This document shows positions 8,006 to 17,676 of a stretch of DNA of 64,000 nucleotides, one piece after another. Position 1 is the first letter of the stretch; every line of letters begins with the position of its first letter. The notes beneath the pieces are model-generated. The model saw only the letters and a program-made list of their open reading frames with translations, ran no database searches and was not told where the DNA came from. Made by a program: the position numbers and the translations under genes. The stretch comes from Pontibacter indicus (lineage in GTDB: Bacteria > Bacteroidota > Bacteroidia > Cytophagales > Hymenobacteraceae): the NCBI RefSeq assembly GCF_900156345.1, contig NZ_FTPP01000001.1:434001-498000 (forward strand), written 5' to 3'.

Positions 8006-8923
8006 TTAGTAGTTCAGAATCTCCAGAATACGGTTCAGCTCGTCCACCGACACAAACGGGATTTTGATCTCACCTTTGCCGTCGTTGTTGGCCTTCACCA
8101 TAATCTTGGTGCCAAATTGCGAAGAAAGCTTTTTCTCAACGCCCTTCAACTCATCTTCATACTTGTTGAAGACCAGTTTTTGTTGCGGATCGGGCTTTTT
8201 ACTCGCATTCTGCACGTTGCGTACCAGCTCCTCCACCTTGCGCACCGACAGTTCCTCGGCCACCACTTTGCGGAAAATCTCGAGTTGCTTGTCGATGGTG
8301 TCGATGTTAATCAAGGCACGGGCGTGGCCCATGCTGATCACGTTGTCGCGGAGGGCGATCTGGATGTCCGGCGGCAGCTTGAGCAGGCGCAGGTAGTTCG
8401 TCACGGTTGTGCGCTTCTTGCCCACGCGGTCACCCAATTCCTCCTGCTTCAGGCTGCACTCGGTTAGGAGGCGCTGGTAGGAGAGGGCAATCTCGATCGC
8501 GTTAAGGTTCTCGCGCTGAATGTTCTCGATCAGGGCCATCTCCAGCATCTGCTGGTCGTCGGCCTTGCGGATGTAGGCTGGAATCGTGCTCAAACCGGCC
8601 ATTTTGGCGGCCTGGTAGCGGCGCTCACCCGAAATCAGCTGGTAAGTATTCTGGTCGAGCTGACGAACCGTGATGGGCTGAATGATGCCCTGGATTTTGA
8701 TAGACTCCGCCAATTCTTCCAGCGCCGTCTGGTCAAAGTGCGTGCGGGGCTGGAAGGGGTTCGTCTGTATCTGGTCAATGGCTATATCTGCGATGGTATT
8801 GACTTCGTTAATGGTGGTAGATTCGGCAGTTTTGCCGGTGTATTTGTTACCCTCCAGAAGAGAGCCAAGGCCCCGGCCGAGACCTCCTTTGCGTACTGCT
8901 GCTTGTTTTTTGTTGTCGGACAT
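8006..8923 (-). CDS. parB: Chromosome partitioning protein ParB
   Basis: The 305-residue protein begins with KKQAAVRKGGLGRGLGSLL, typical of chromosomal ParB. The CTP-binding/ParB-nuclease-type domain runs from about 45 to 135 and contains NPFQPRTHFD and the GERRYQAAK box. The helix-turn-helix DNA-binding part (about 140-200) includes ENIQRENLNAIE and VGKKRTTVTNYLRLLKLP. A C-terminal dimerisation segment follows a lysine-rich linker. ParB loads at parS sites near the origin and slides as a clamp. No clear parS was found in this window. The gene is 12 bases downstream of parA. Confidence 0.95.
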   Translation of the reverse strand: MSDNKKQAAVRKGGLGRGLGSLLEGNKYTGKTAESTTINEVNTIADIAIDQIQTNPFQPRTHFDQTALEELAESIKIQGIIQPITVRQLDQNTYQLISGERRYQAAKMAGLSTIPAYIRKADDQQMLEMALIENIQRENLNAIEIALSYQRLLTECSLKQEELGDRVGKKRTTVTNYLRLLKLPPDIQIALRDNVISMGHARALINIDTIDKQLEIFRKVVAEELSVRKVEELVRNVQNASKKPDPQQKLVFNKYEDELKGVEKKLSSQFGTKIMVKANNDGKGEIKIPFVSVDELNRILEILNY

Positions 8924-8935
8924 GTAATCGTAAGG

Positions 8936-9718
8936 TTATTTCGCCAGCGCAACGCTGTTCTTCTCTGCTATCTCGCGGGCGAGGTTCAGGTAGCTCATCG
9001 CGCCCTTGCTCTCAGCATCGTGCAACAGGGCAGGTATACCAAAGCTCGGCGACTCGCTCAACTTCACGTTTCTCGGGATGATCGTATCAAAAACCATCTG
9101 CTGGAAATGTGTCTGCACTTCTTCCACCACCTGGTTGCTCAGGCGCAGTCGCACGTCGTACATCGTCAGCAAAATGCCCTCAATGGACAGCTCCGTGTTC
9201 AGGCGCGACTGAATGATCTTGATGGTATTCAGGAGTTTACCCAAGCCTTCCAAGGCAAAGTACTCGCACTGCACCGGTATGATCACCGAGTCAGCCGCAG
9301 TGAGGGAGTTCACCGTGATCAGGCCCAGCGAAGGGGAGCAGTCGATGATGATGAAATCGTATACCTCCTTGAGCGGAGCCAGCGCCTCGCGCATCTTCTC
9401 CTCCCGGTTCGGCACGTTGATCATCTCCACCTCAGCGCCCACCAGGTCAATGTGCGAGGGGATCAGGTCCAGAAACTCAATGTTGGGTGAGTTCAGCACG
9501 ATGTCCTGTATGGTCACGTCTTCCACCATGCACTCGTAAATGCTGGTGGTGATGCTGGCCGGGTCGAAGCCGAGGCCCGATGTGGCGTTTGCCTGCGGGT
9601 CGGCGTCAACGAGCAATGTCTTATATTCGAGGGCTGCTAGGCTCGCAGCCAGGTTTATGGCTGTGGTGGTCTTGCCTACGCCACCTTTTTGGTTTGCAAC
9701 CGCTATTATTTTTCCCAT
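8936..9718 (-). CDS. parA: Chromosome partitioning ATPase ParA (Soj)
   Basis: A 260-residue ATPase of the MinD/ParA type that works with ParB to segregate the chromosome. The deviant Walker A loop KGGVGKTTT begins at residue 11. The switch region [13 protein letters not shown] lies near 39-51, and the Walker B-like [11 protein letters not shown] near 123-133. It is a chromosomal type because it has no N-terminal DNA-binding extension. It is the first gene of the minus-strand block, only 7 bases after the MBL-fold hydrolase gene. Confidence 0.96.
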   Translation of the reverse strand: MGKIIAVANQKGGVGKTTTAINLAASLAALEYKTLLVDADPQANATSGLGFDPASITTSIYECMVEDVTIQDIVLNSPNIEFLDLIPSHIDLVGAEVEMINVPNREEKMREALAPLKEVYDFIIIDCSPSLGLITVNSLTAADSVIIPVQCEYFALEGLGKLLNTIKIIQSRLNTELSIEGILLTMYDVRLRLSNQVVEEVQTHFQQMVFDTIIPRNVKLSESPSFGIPALLHDAESKGAMSYLNLAREIAEKNSVALAK

Positions 9719-9725
9719 CTACAAA

Positions 9726-10406
9726 TTATAGGTTTATAGTCTGACCTATCTCCATCAATATTAGTTCCTTGCCGGCCATCTGCGCCACTTCCTTCACCTC
9801 CTCATGGTCTATTTTGATGTAAGGGAAGGTGTCGAAATGCATGCCGATCACCTTGTCTACCTGCACAAAATCTGCCGCCACCAGGGCATCGTGGATGTCC
9901 ATGGTGAAGTTGTCGCCGATCGGTAACAGGGCAAAATCCAGGTCAAACTGCTCCGGAATCAGCTTCATGTCGTAGGTAAGGGCCGTATCGCCGGCAAAAT
10001 AAAATGTCTGATCTTCTGTTTCCACCACAAAGCCACCGGCTATACCTGCATAAGTGCCGTCCGGCAAAGAGCTTGAATGCACGGCATTCACCATTTTTAC
10101 GGTACCAAACGGCAGGGTCACCTTGCCGCCGGTGTTCATCGGGTGAGTTTTTTCTATACCTTTTCCTTCATACCAGCTCACAATTTCAAAATTGGCTACA
10201 ATGGTCGCATCGTTGTTCTTAGCAATGCGCTCGGCATCGTGCACATGGTCCTGGTGACCGTGCGAAAGCAGGATATAGTCTGCCTTGATGCTATCGACGT
10301 CAATGTCTTTGGCCAGTTCGTTTGGCGAAATGAACGGATCGAATAAAATGCGGTGCTCACCGATTTTGAAAAGAAAGCAGGACTGTCCGTAATACGTTAT
10401 TTCCAT
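9726..10406 (-). CDS. UPF0173 metal-dependent hydrolase, MBL fold
   Basis: A 226-residue metallo-beta-lactamase-fold protein. The metal-binding motif SHGHQDHVHD is at 48-57. Further ligands come from VHSSSLPDG and FAGDTALTYDMKLI, and a late His in GMHFDTFPY. The overall length and motif order match the UPF0173/YtkL group, whose natural substrates are not known. It directly precedes parA by 7 bases on the same strand, so it may be the first gene of the transcript. A functional link to partitioning is not implied. Confidence 0.88.
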   Translation of the reverse strand: MEITYYGQSCFLFKIGEHRILFDPFISPNELAKDIDVDSIKADYILLSHGHQDHVHDAERIAKNNDATIVANFEIVSWYEGKGIEKTHPMNTGGKVTLPFGTVKMVNAVHSSSLPDGTYAGIAGGFVVETEDQTFYFAGDTALTYDMKLIPEQFDLDFALLPIGDNFTMDIHDALVAADFVQVDKVIGMHFDTFPYIKIDHEEVKEVAQMAGKELILMEIGQTINL

Positions 10407-10717
10407 AGTTTGCAGTTTATAATCTGTTGGCCCATTCCGGGTATAGAACTTTTACAAAGATAATGTTTTTTGTACAGAACGCGTGATGTTCCACGCCCGG
10501 AAATGTATATTTTTATCCACGATTTCGGGGGTTATCCACATTCCGGGTGAAGTTGCTGGATAAGGGCTTGCTTAAGGTATAGGCGCATTTTGAGCGGCCT
10601 GAAAGCACAAAGGTCCGGCTGCCTGTAAAGCTGCCAGACCCGTGTGCCTGGATGGTTCGTAAGGTATAGAACGCTCCGTGGAACGGTTATATTTCAACCC
10701 GCCCTGTTTTCCTGCGC
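10407..10717. other. Spacer without a gene
   Basis: No convincing reading frame. It holds one imperfect hairpin (10612-10640, GGTC-GGC-GC pairing with GC-GCC-GACC) without a T run, two AGGTATA copies, and a lone TGTTCCACG that is only half of a parS-like palindrome. Confidence 0.6.
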
Positions 10718-11245
10718 TTACCGCTCGGGCCTGTCCGGGTTGTTCCGCTTCCGCTCAACACGTATTTCCTCCCGGCGCAGCTCTACATGCGTTGTGTTGT
10801 GCTCTTCCGTGCGCCGTTTGGTTACGTGAATTTCCTCTACCACCAGCAAACGCTTCTCCACCACCAGCACTTCTTTCAGCACCGGGATAATCATTTTGTC
10901 GCCTTCGTAGCGAACGGGTGGGGGAGGCGTGTCCACATATTGGTTGATCTCGATGCGTTCTATTTCCGCCTCTTCGTGTATGATGGGCAGATCCAGGTCT
11001 ACGTTTTCCCGATGCACTTCTTTGGCGATATGCACCTGACCAGTTTCCCGTACTTCCGTGTCTACCCGCACTTGCTCCTCAATCACCGGTATGGTCTTAT
11101 TGTACTCAACATCGACATCCAGCTTCTCGCGCTCGTCCTGGCCGTATTCATCCCGTATGTCACGTTCTTCCAAAGGGCTGCTGGACTGGCCTTCGCGTAG
11201 TTTCTCGTCGAATTCCGATTTAAGTTTGTCTGTTTTCTTGTTCAT
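10718..11245 (-). CDS. DUF2382 protein
   Basis: A 175-residue, highly charged protein with no signal peptide. The repeated pattern of an IPVIEEQVRV strand followed by E/K/R-rich alternating segments (VHIAKEVHRENVDLDLPII, IIPVLKEVLVVEKRLL) is the DUF2382 (YsnF/AvaK) signature, here in at least two units. The family is associated with general stress in Gram-positive bacteria and cyanobacteria, but its mechanism is unknown. A start 33 bases upstream is possible. ATG at 11245 is preferred because the extra residues (MNQPLLIQPQT) look like leader sequence. A second DUF2382 gene lies just upstream on the same strand. Confidence 0.82.
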   Translation of the reverse strand: MNKKTDKLKSEFDEKLREGQSSSPLEERDIRDEYGQDEREKLDVDVEYNKTIPVIEEQVRVDTEVRETGQVHIAKEVHRENVDLDLPIIHEEAEIERIEINQYVDTPPPPVRYEGDKMIIPVLKEVLVVEKRLLVVEEIHVTKRRTEEHNTTHVELRREEIRVERKRNNPDRPER

Positions 11246-11425
11246 AGTTTGGGGCTGTATAAGTAGAGGCTGATTCATACCTGTTGCCTCTGTGTTCTAC
11301 GTTTTTACGGGTAGGGTAAGGTATAGTTCCTGGCCTTCTGCTTGTTATGAGGCTTTCCTACATGCTATAAAAAAGTGAGGCAGCCATGCCATGGCTGCCT
11401 CCTGTCTCAACTTCACATCCTCTCC

Positions 11426-12265
11426 CTACATGTTTCGCGGTCCACCGGGTTTGTTACCAGGGTCGCGTAGATCGCGGTCTCTATCAGTATCCAGTTTGTC
11501 GATGTCCACATCGGTTTTGCGCACCGTGTCGCGGATGGTTTCGTCACGCTGTTCGGTGTGTTTTCTGATGTTGACCTCTTCCACCACGCGGGCCTCTTTG
11601 TTCACGATTGGCACCTCTGCGCGCTCTGTAATGTTAATCTCACCTTCCTTGAAATTCTGGAAGTCGCGTTCGGTGGCAGGTCGGTTCACTTTGTGGCGTT
11701 CCACGTCTACGTGCTCTTCCCGCAGACGCAGGTGCTCTTCAACCGGACGCTCTACAATGCGGCTCCTCATACGAACACCGCCTCGCTCTACCTCACGCTT
11801 TCCAACGTTCAGGCGCTCTTCCATGATCGGAATTGACTGGTTGGTGTCGCCGGTAACGCCGGTTCGTGTTTGGGTGGTGCCTTGTGGCGGTCTGTCCATA
11901 CCAGCCTGCACATTGGTTTGTGTCGCGTGTTCGTCCACGTCCACGGCACCGCATGAGTCCAGTACTTCAGCTGCTCGTTCAGCTTCCTGGCGCGAAACAG
12001 CGTGTACGGTTACCACCCAACCTTTGCGGGCTGCCTGGGTATGTTTAGTGGCCTCGTCGTTCTGGCCGAACAGCGATCCGAAGAAACCACTCACGCCGTC
12101 GTTGTCCTTATTGGTTGTGCTGCCCACTTGCCTCGCCGAAACAGATGCAGGGTTAGCTATATCAACTTTATCACGGCCAATGTGGTGCGTGCTTTCCAGC
12201 TTTTGCACTGCGGCCTGTGCGTCTATACCCTCTTTAAAAATGCCTATTACGGTTTGTCGTTCCAT
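11426..12265 (-). CDS. YsnF/AvaK-type stress protein (DUF2382)
   Basis: A 279-residue hydrophilic protein. The N-terminal part, beginning RQTVIGIFKEGIDAQAAVQKL, looks like the ferredoxin-like GS17M/YflT domain that often precedes DUF2382. It contains a GWVVTVHA strand near residue 82. From about 145 (IPIMEERLNVGKREVERGGV) to 240 there are DUF2382 repeats rich in E, R and V. The tail is charged (DTDRDRDLRDPG). The frame is open for a further 63 bases upstream, but ATG at 12265 begins the recognisable domain. A 7-bp inverted repeat 180 bases upstream could be an operator. Role: stress-related, by family association only. Confidence 0.8.
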   Translation of the reverse strand: MERQTVIGIFKEGIDAQAAVQKLESTHHIGRDKVDIANPASVSARQVGSTTNKDNDGVSGFFGSLFGQNDEATKHTQAARKGWVVTVHAVSRQEAERAAEVLDSCGAVDVDEHATQTNVQAGMDRPPQGTTQTRTGVTGDTNQSIPIMEERLNVGKREVERGGVRMRSRIVERPVEEHLRLREEHVDVERHKVNRPATERDFQNFKEGEINITERAEVPIVNKEARVVEEVNIRKHTEQRDETIRDTVRKTDVDIDKLDTDRDRDLRDPGNKPGGPRNM

Positions 12266-12801
12266 AGCTTTATGTGTTAGATTGTACTGAGGAGTACTTT
12301 GGACTAAATGTCCTGGAGACTCCACCACCCAGGTTTTTTGCTCAGAAGAAGATTACATCACTTCGTTCCTGTTGCGTTGACAAGGCCTAGCCATTGCTTG
12401 AAAAAACAAACGCTATACCTGTAACTTTCTTTCTGGAACTCGTTTGATTTCATGAAGTGAAATCGTTAATCGTTTTTCTGATATATAGAATATATTGAAT
12501 TAAAATATTTTTTAGTTATTAATTCGAATTGATAAAAATTTAAGATATATAAATATTACTTTTTAAATAATAAGCCTCTTTTTCAACTCCAGTTTTTTTA
12601 CGGGCTGAATAATGATTGGTTATTGATTTCTTGAAATGGCAACACGCGTTTATCCTATATTTTAAACTAGTGTTATTGAGATACAGCGCCTAAAAATGGG
12701 ACTGAGGAGGCGTAAGGCTATACCTGAGCACGAGCAATGTCAAGGACAGCGAAATGAAAAAATAATTGGGAGTAACGGAAGGTACCCTTGTCTCCGCAGC
12801 T
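12266..12801. other. AT-rich spacer with a possible operator
   Basis: No gene is seen. The stretch 12480-12600 is extremely AT-rich (ATATATAGAATATATT and long A/T runs), suitable for a bent or easily melted promoter region. At 12446-12464, GATTTCA and TGAAATC form a perfect 7-bp inverted repeat with a 5-base centre, upstream of the larger DUF2382 gene on the minus strand. Confidence 0.5.
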
Positions 12802-13296
12802 TTACCTGATGGGTAATCTTCTTTTAGCCTCTGCATCGGCCAGGTCCATCAGCAGGGTATGCACTTTCTCCTGAAAGTCCAGCAGAGCCTTCGGGCCTCC
12901 TTCTTCCTGTTTCACGCGCTTCACTTCTTTACCATCTTTGTAAAATGTGGTGATCGTGGAGGGCATATCGCTCCAGTTGGTCAGGTAAGTGTCCCGCAGC
13001 GCGGTATAGTCTAGTTGTGAGATGTCCTGGCGAAGAGCTTCCAGTTGCCGGGGTGTGAGTGTAAAAGTCACCGAGTCTACCACCGGAACATCGCTATACC
13101 CGAAAAAGCGGATTGTGCCGTTTTCCAGAACAGTCGCCTCGTAAGAAGGGCACGTGCCCAGGCAAGGCGTTTTCTGGAAATGCAGCAGGGGAGCGACCGC
13201 TGCCTGGGCCCGATGGTTTTGGGCGGTACTGCAACTAGTTGACATCACCAAGCCCAAGCCAAGTCCGATCTTCAGTAGGTATAGCAGTGTGTCCAT
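12802..13296 (-). CDS. DUF6438 exported protein
   Basis: The 164-residue protein starts with a hydrophobic export signal (about 5-22) that ends in SCSTAQ. Cys22 may be lipidated, although STSC is a weak lipobox. The mature part has KTPCLGTCPSYEATVLENG (about 42-60), the two-cysteine PC-GTCP motif of DUF6438, then FGYSDVPVVDSVTFTL. The function is unknown. The cysteine pair suggests a disulphide in the periplasm. It lies 11 bases after another small cysteine-containing exported protein on the same strand, so the pair probably forms an operon. Confidence 0.75.
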   Translation of the reverse strand: MDTLLYLLKIGLGLGLVMSTSCSTAQNHRAQAAVAPLLHFQKTPCLGTCPSYEATVLENGTIRFFGYSDVPVVDSVTFTLTPRQLEALRQDISQLDYTALRDTYLTNWSDMPSTITTFYKDGKEVKRVKQEEGGPKALLDFQEKVHTLLMDLADAEAKRRLPIR

Positions 13297-13307
13297 CGCG
13301 GTGTTTG

Positions 13308-13907
13308 TTACTGCCCCTCGGGCAGTTTACGGAATTCGCCATCTTCCAGCACGTAAGCAGCCGGCTCGCAGTAGGGGCATTCCACATAGTTGTGGGACGA
13401 GTCCGGCGGATTGACGATGAAGATGCGGCTATCCGGGCTAAACTGCGCGCCCGTGCTGCTCTGCAGCTTGTCGAGCACCTTGCCGCTCTGGCGGTCGACC
13501 ACGTAATGCTCCTGGCAGGTGGTGCCACATCCAACTGTTACAACCGTATACCTGCCGGCAAAGTTGACGCCTTGTTTCAGGCCTTCCTGCAGTGCTGTCC
13601 GGAACTGGCGGGCATCGGCATGACTAGCTTCATCCAAAGGGGCCAGGCGCCCGCTGTAGGTTTCCTGCACCCGGAAAGCCTCGTCGCTCTGGTAAGCGTC
13701 CATCCGCAAGCGGTAGCGTTCGTACAATTCCGGGTTCTGTTCTACTTTGTCGGGTGCCTGCAGGGAGTCGCGCTGCAAGCTTTCTTCCAGCTTTGGGTGG
13801 GTACTGGCAAGGGTCTTCTCTTCGTCCGTCTGCTGCTGACAGGCGGTTCCTGAAAGCGCCATGAAGGCCAGGGTTGTCAGGAAATGGGCTAGGGTGTTCT
13901 TTCGCAT
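13308..13907 (-). CDS. Exported protein with GCGTTCQ motif
   Basis: A 199-residue lipoprotein candidate. The signal region is followed by a Cys in LSGTACQQQ (Cys23). The mature region contains NFAGRYTVVTVGCGTTCQEH (about 115-134) and IFIVNPPDS then ECPYCEP near the C-terminus. The combination of 'NFAG-Y-VV--GCGT-CQ' and a late 'C-x-x-C' region recurs in uncharacterised proteins of Bacteroidota and Proteobacteria. I do not know a function. Four conserved cysteines suggest two disulphides outside the cytoplasm. It appears co-transcribed with the DUF6438 gene. Confidence 0.7.
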   Translation of the reverse strand: MRKNTLAHFLTTLAFMALSGTACQQQTDEEKTLASTHPKLEESLQRDSLQAPDKVEQNPELYERYRLRMDAYQSDEAFRVQETYSGRLAPLDEASHADARQFRTALQEGLKQGVNFAGRYTVVTVGCGTTCQEHYVVDRQSGKVLDKLQSSTGAQFSPDSRIFIVNPPDSSHNYVECPYCEPAAYVLEDGEFRKLPEGQ

Positions 13908-13959
13908 GGTATCGATATAGGTATAGGACTATACGCAAAACAGCGAACCGGGTCAAACA

Positions 13960-13989
13960 AAAAAGCCCCGAACTGCTTCAGGGCTTTTT
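13960..13989 (-). terminator. Terminator after yidC
   Basis: AAAAAGCCC (13960-13968) pairs with GGGCTTTTT (13981-13989) and is flanked by A/T runs. It lies 17 bases after the yidC stop and before the next small gene. Confidence 0.8.
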
Positions 13990-14006
13990 GTCAGGTATAG
14001 TAAGTA

Positions 14007-15854
14007 CTATTTTTTCTTCACTTTCGGGTTATTGCGGCGCTCCTGCTCTTTTTCAGCGGCGGCACGCATGGCCTCCTGCATACGCTCGGTAAACGAAGGA
14101 CCACCTGTTTTCTTCTTCTCCTTGCGCTTGTCGCGGTTCTCTTCCAGTTTGGTTCTGATCTTGCCTTCGTCTACAAACTTGCGCATGATCGCCATCTGGC
14201 CAAACGTTACCATGTTCGACACAAAGTAGTAGAAAGACAGACCGGCAGGGAAGGAGTTCAGCACGAACATGAAAATCACCGGCATCAGGTACATGTAGAA
14301 CTTCATCGGGCCCTGCATCGACACGTTCATCTGGTTGTTGGACCAGGTATAGAGAATTGTGGAAGCCGTCATCAACAGTGTGAACATACTCACGTGGCTG
14401 CCATAGAACGGAATGGTAAACGGCAGGTTCACAAACACGTCGTAGGTCGACAGGTCATCCGCCCACAGGAAAGCCTCCTGGCGTAGTTCGATCGAGTTCG
14501 GGAAGAAGTTGAACATCGCAAACAGGATCGGGATCTGCAGCACCATCGGAATACAGCCGCTCAGCGGGTTCACGCCCATTTCGCCGTACAGCTTCATGGT
14601 TTCCATCTGCGTCTTCTGCATGTCGCCGTCGTTGCGCTCTTTGATGGCGTCAATCTCCGGTTTCAGCACCTTCATCTTCGCCATCGACATGTGCGACTTG
14701 TAGGTCAGCGGCAGGAGAATCACTTTGATGTAAAGCACCAGCAGGATGATGATGATGCCGTAGCTGGCAATGTAGTTCTCCAGGAAGTCGAAAGCCGGGA
14801 TGATGATCAGTTTGTTCACCCACGAAAAAATGCCCCAGCCTAGGTCCAGGTTCTTGTTGAACTCGTTGCCCATGTGCTTCAGGATCTTGTAGTCGTTCGG
14901 TCCGAAGTAGTAGGTAAACTCGCCTTTGCCACTCAGCAGGTCAGCCGTCGGGATCAGGATCTGGGAGTTCAAGGTCTTTACCACTGCCGTATCAGCCGGA
15001 TTGGTCACAGATTCCAGTTTGGCTCCGGCAAAAGTGTTGGTGGCAATAATGCCCGCCGTAAAGAAGTTCTGCTTGTTGGCCACCCACTTCATCGGCTCAG
15101 AGATCGTCTCTGTTTCTGTGCCTTCCGAAATAGACAGGTGATCGAAGCTTTCGTCCGCTGTGTAGTAGTTGATGGTCGACTTGGCGCGGTTTTGCGGCAT
15201 GTCCTTTTCCAACTGCTTCAGCTTGTCGTTCCAGACCATGGTCACGGTGTTGCCGCTGATCTGGTTGTTCAATCCTTTGAAATCCAGTTTGTAGCCTACC
15301 TCAAAGCTGTTGTCGAACAAGGTATAGATCTGGTCGATGGTCTGGCCATTGCCCAGGTCGGCCCGGTAGGTGATGGTTTGCGCCGGCACATCGCCCACGT
15401 TCACCGTCTGCACTTCCGAAGGGGTGAAGAACAGGTCAGACAAACGGATGTTTTTGCCATCGTTCGTGGTAAACTCCACATCGGTGCGGCTGCTTTGCTT
15501 GTCGAAAAGCACCAGCGTGTTGCCCTTGTAGTCTTTGTAGTTTTTCAGGATCACTTCCTCTACCTGGCCGCCCTTACTGTTGAAGGAAACGGTTATGTTC
15601 TGGTTTTCGAGGGTAGTGGTGCTGGCCTGGCCGGTTGCCACTGCGCTGAAAGAACCCAGAGCCGCTGCGCGGCGCACCTGTGCCAGCGAGTCGTCCTCGG
15701 CCACAGCTGCAGGTCCTGACTGCACTTGTTCTACCTTGGCTGTCTGGTCAAATGCCGCTCTGTTGGTCTCTTCGCTCGTGCCCGAGAAGAAGAAGGAATA
15801 AGCCAGCAGGAGCACGGCAATCAATCCAAAGCCAATAGCTTGATTTCTATCCAT
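14007..15854 (-). CDS. yidC: Membrane protein insertase YidC
   Basis: The 615-residue protein has the layout of Gram-negative YidC. One N-terminal membrane helix (about 5-22, LIAVLLLAYSFFFSG) is followed by a long periplasmic beta-rich domain (about 60-345). The conserved C-terminal insertase core follows, with hydrophobic helices around 362-382, 430-455, 490-510 and 525-545. The core contains GCIPMVLQIPILFAMFNFFP, the family signature. The C-tail is very basic (KEKKKTGG, NNPKVKKK), suited to ribosome contact. YidC inserts membrane proteins alone or with SecYEG. It follows pyrG on the same strand with 33 bases between them. Confidence 0.97.
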   Translation of the reverse strand: MDRNQAIGFGLIAVLLLAYSFFFSGTSEETNRAAFDQTAKVEQVQSGPAAVAEDDSLAQVRRAAALGSFSAVATGQASTTTLENQNITVSFNSKGGQVEEVILKNYKDYKGNTLVLFDKQSSRTDVEFTTNDGKNIRLSDLFFTPSEVQTVNVGDVPAQTITYRADLGNGQTIDQIYTLFDNSFEVGYKLDFKGLNNQISGNTVTMVWNDKLKQLEKDMPQNRAKSTINYYTADESFDHLSISEGTETETISEPMKWVANKQNFFTAGIIATNTFAGAKLESVTNPADTAVVKTLNSQILIPTADLLSGKGEFTYYFGPNDYKILKHMGNEFNKNLDLGWGIFSWVNKLIIIPAFDFLENYIASYGIIIILLVLYIKVILLPLTYKSHMSMAKMKVLKPEIDAIKERNDGDMQKTQMETMKLYGEMGVNPLSGCIPMVLQIPILFAMFNFFPNSIELRQEAFLWADDLSTYDVFVNLPFTIPFYGSHVSMFTLLMTASTILYTWSNNQMNVSMQGPMKFYMYLMPVIFMFVLNSFPAGLSFYYFVSNMVTFGQMAIMRKFVDEGKIRTKLEENRDKRKEKKKTGGPSFTERMQEAMRAAAEKEQERRNNPKVKKK

Positions 15855-15887
15855 TTAATAAAGATTGAATTGTAGGTTGGTTAATGC

Positions 15888-17501
<1,614 letters not shown>

Positions 17502-17625
17502 AAGTTAGGTTAAACATTATGGGCTGTAAAGTTACGGGAATTATTTAATTTAACCGTACGCACAGGCATTGTTCTACTTTTTGCATAGGATATCTTAGTT
17601 AATATTCAAGAGGCAAATCAAATAA

Positions 17626-17654
17626 AAAGCCCCGGCTAAGCTAGCCGGGGCTTT
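17626..17654 (-). terminator. Terminator after the 17.7-20.2 kb metalloprotease
   Basis: A perfect 13-bp stem, AAAGCCCCGGCTA (17626-17638) with TAGCCGGGGCTTT (17642-17654), and a 3-base loop. It lies 22 bases past the protease stop and upstream of pyrG. Confidence 0.88.
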
Positions 17655-17676
17655 CACTATAATAAAAACAGGAAAT

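Noticed and set aside
10487..10495. TGTTCCACG upstream of the par genes as a parS site
   Set aside because: Only the left half of the palindrome matches; the following bases CCCGGAA do not complete TGGAACA, so it is not a credible parS.
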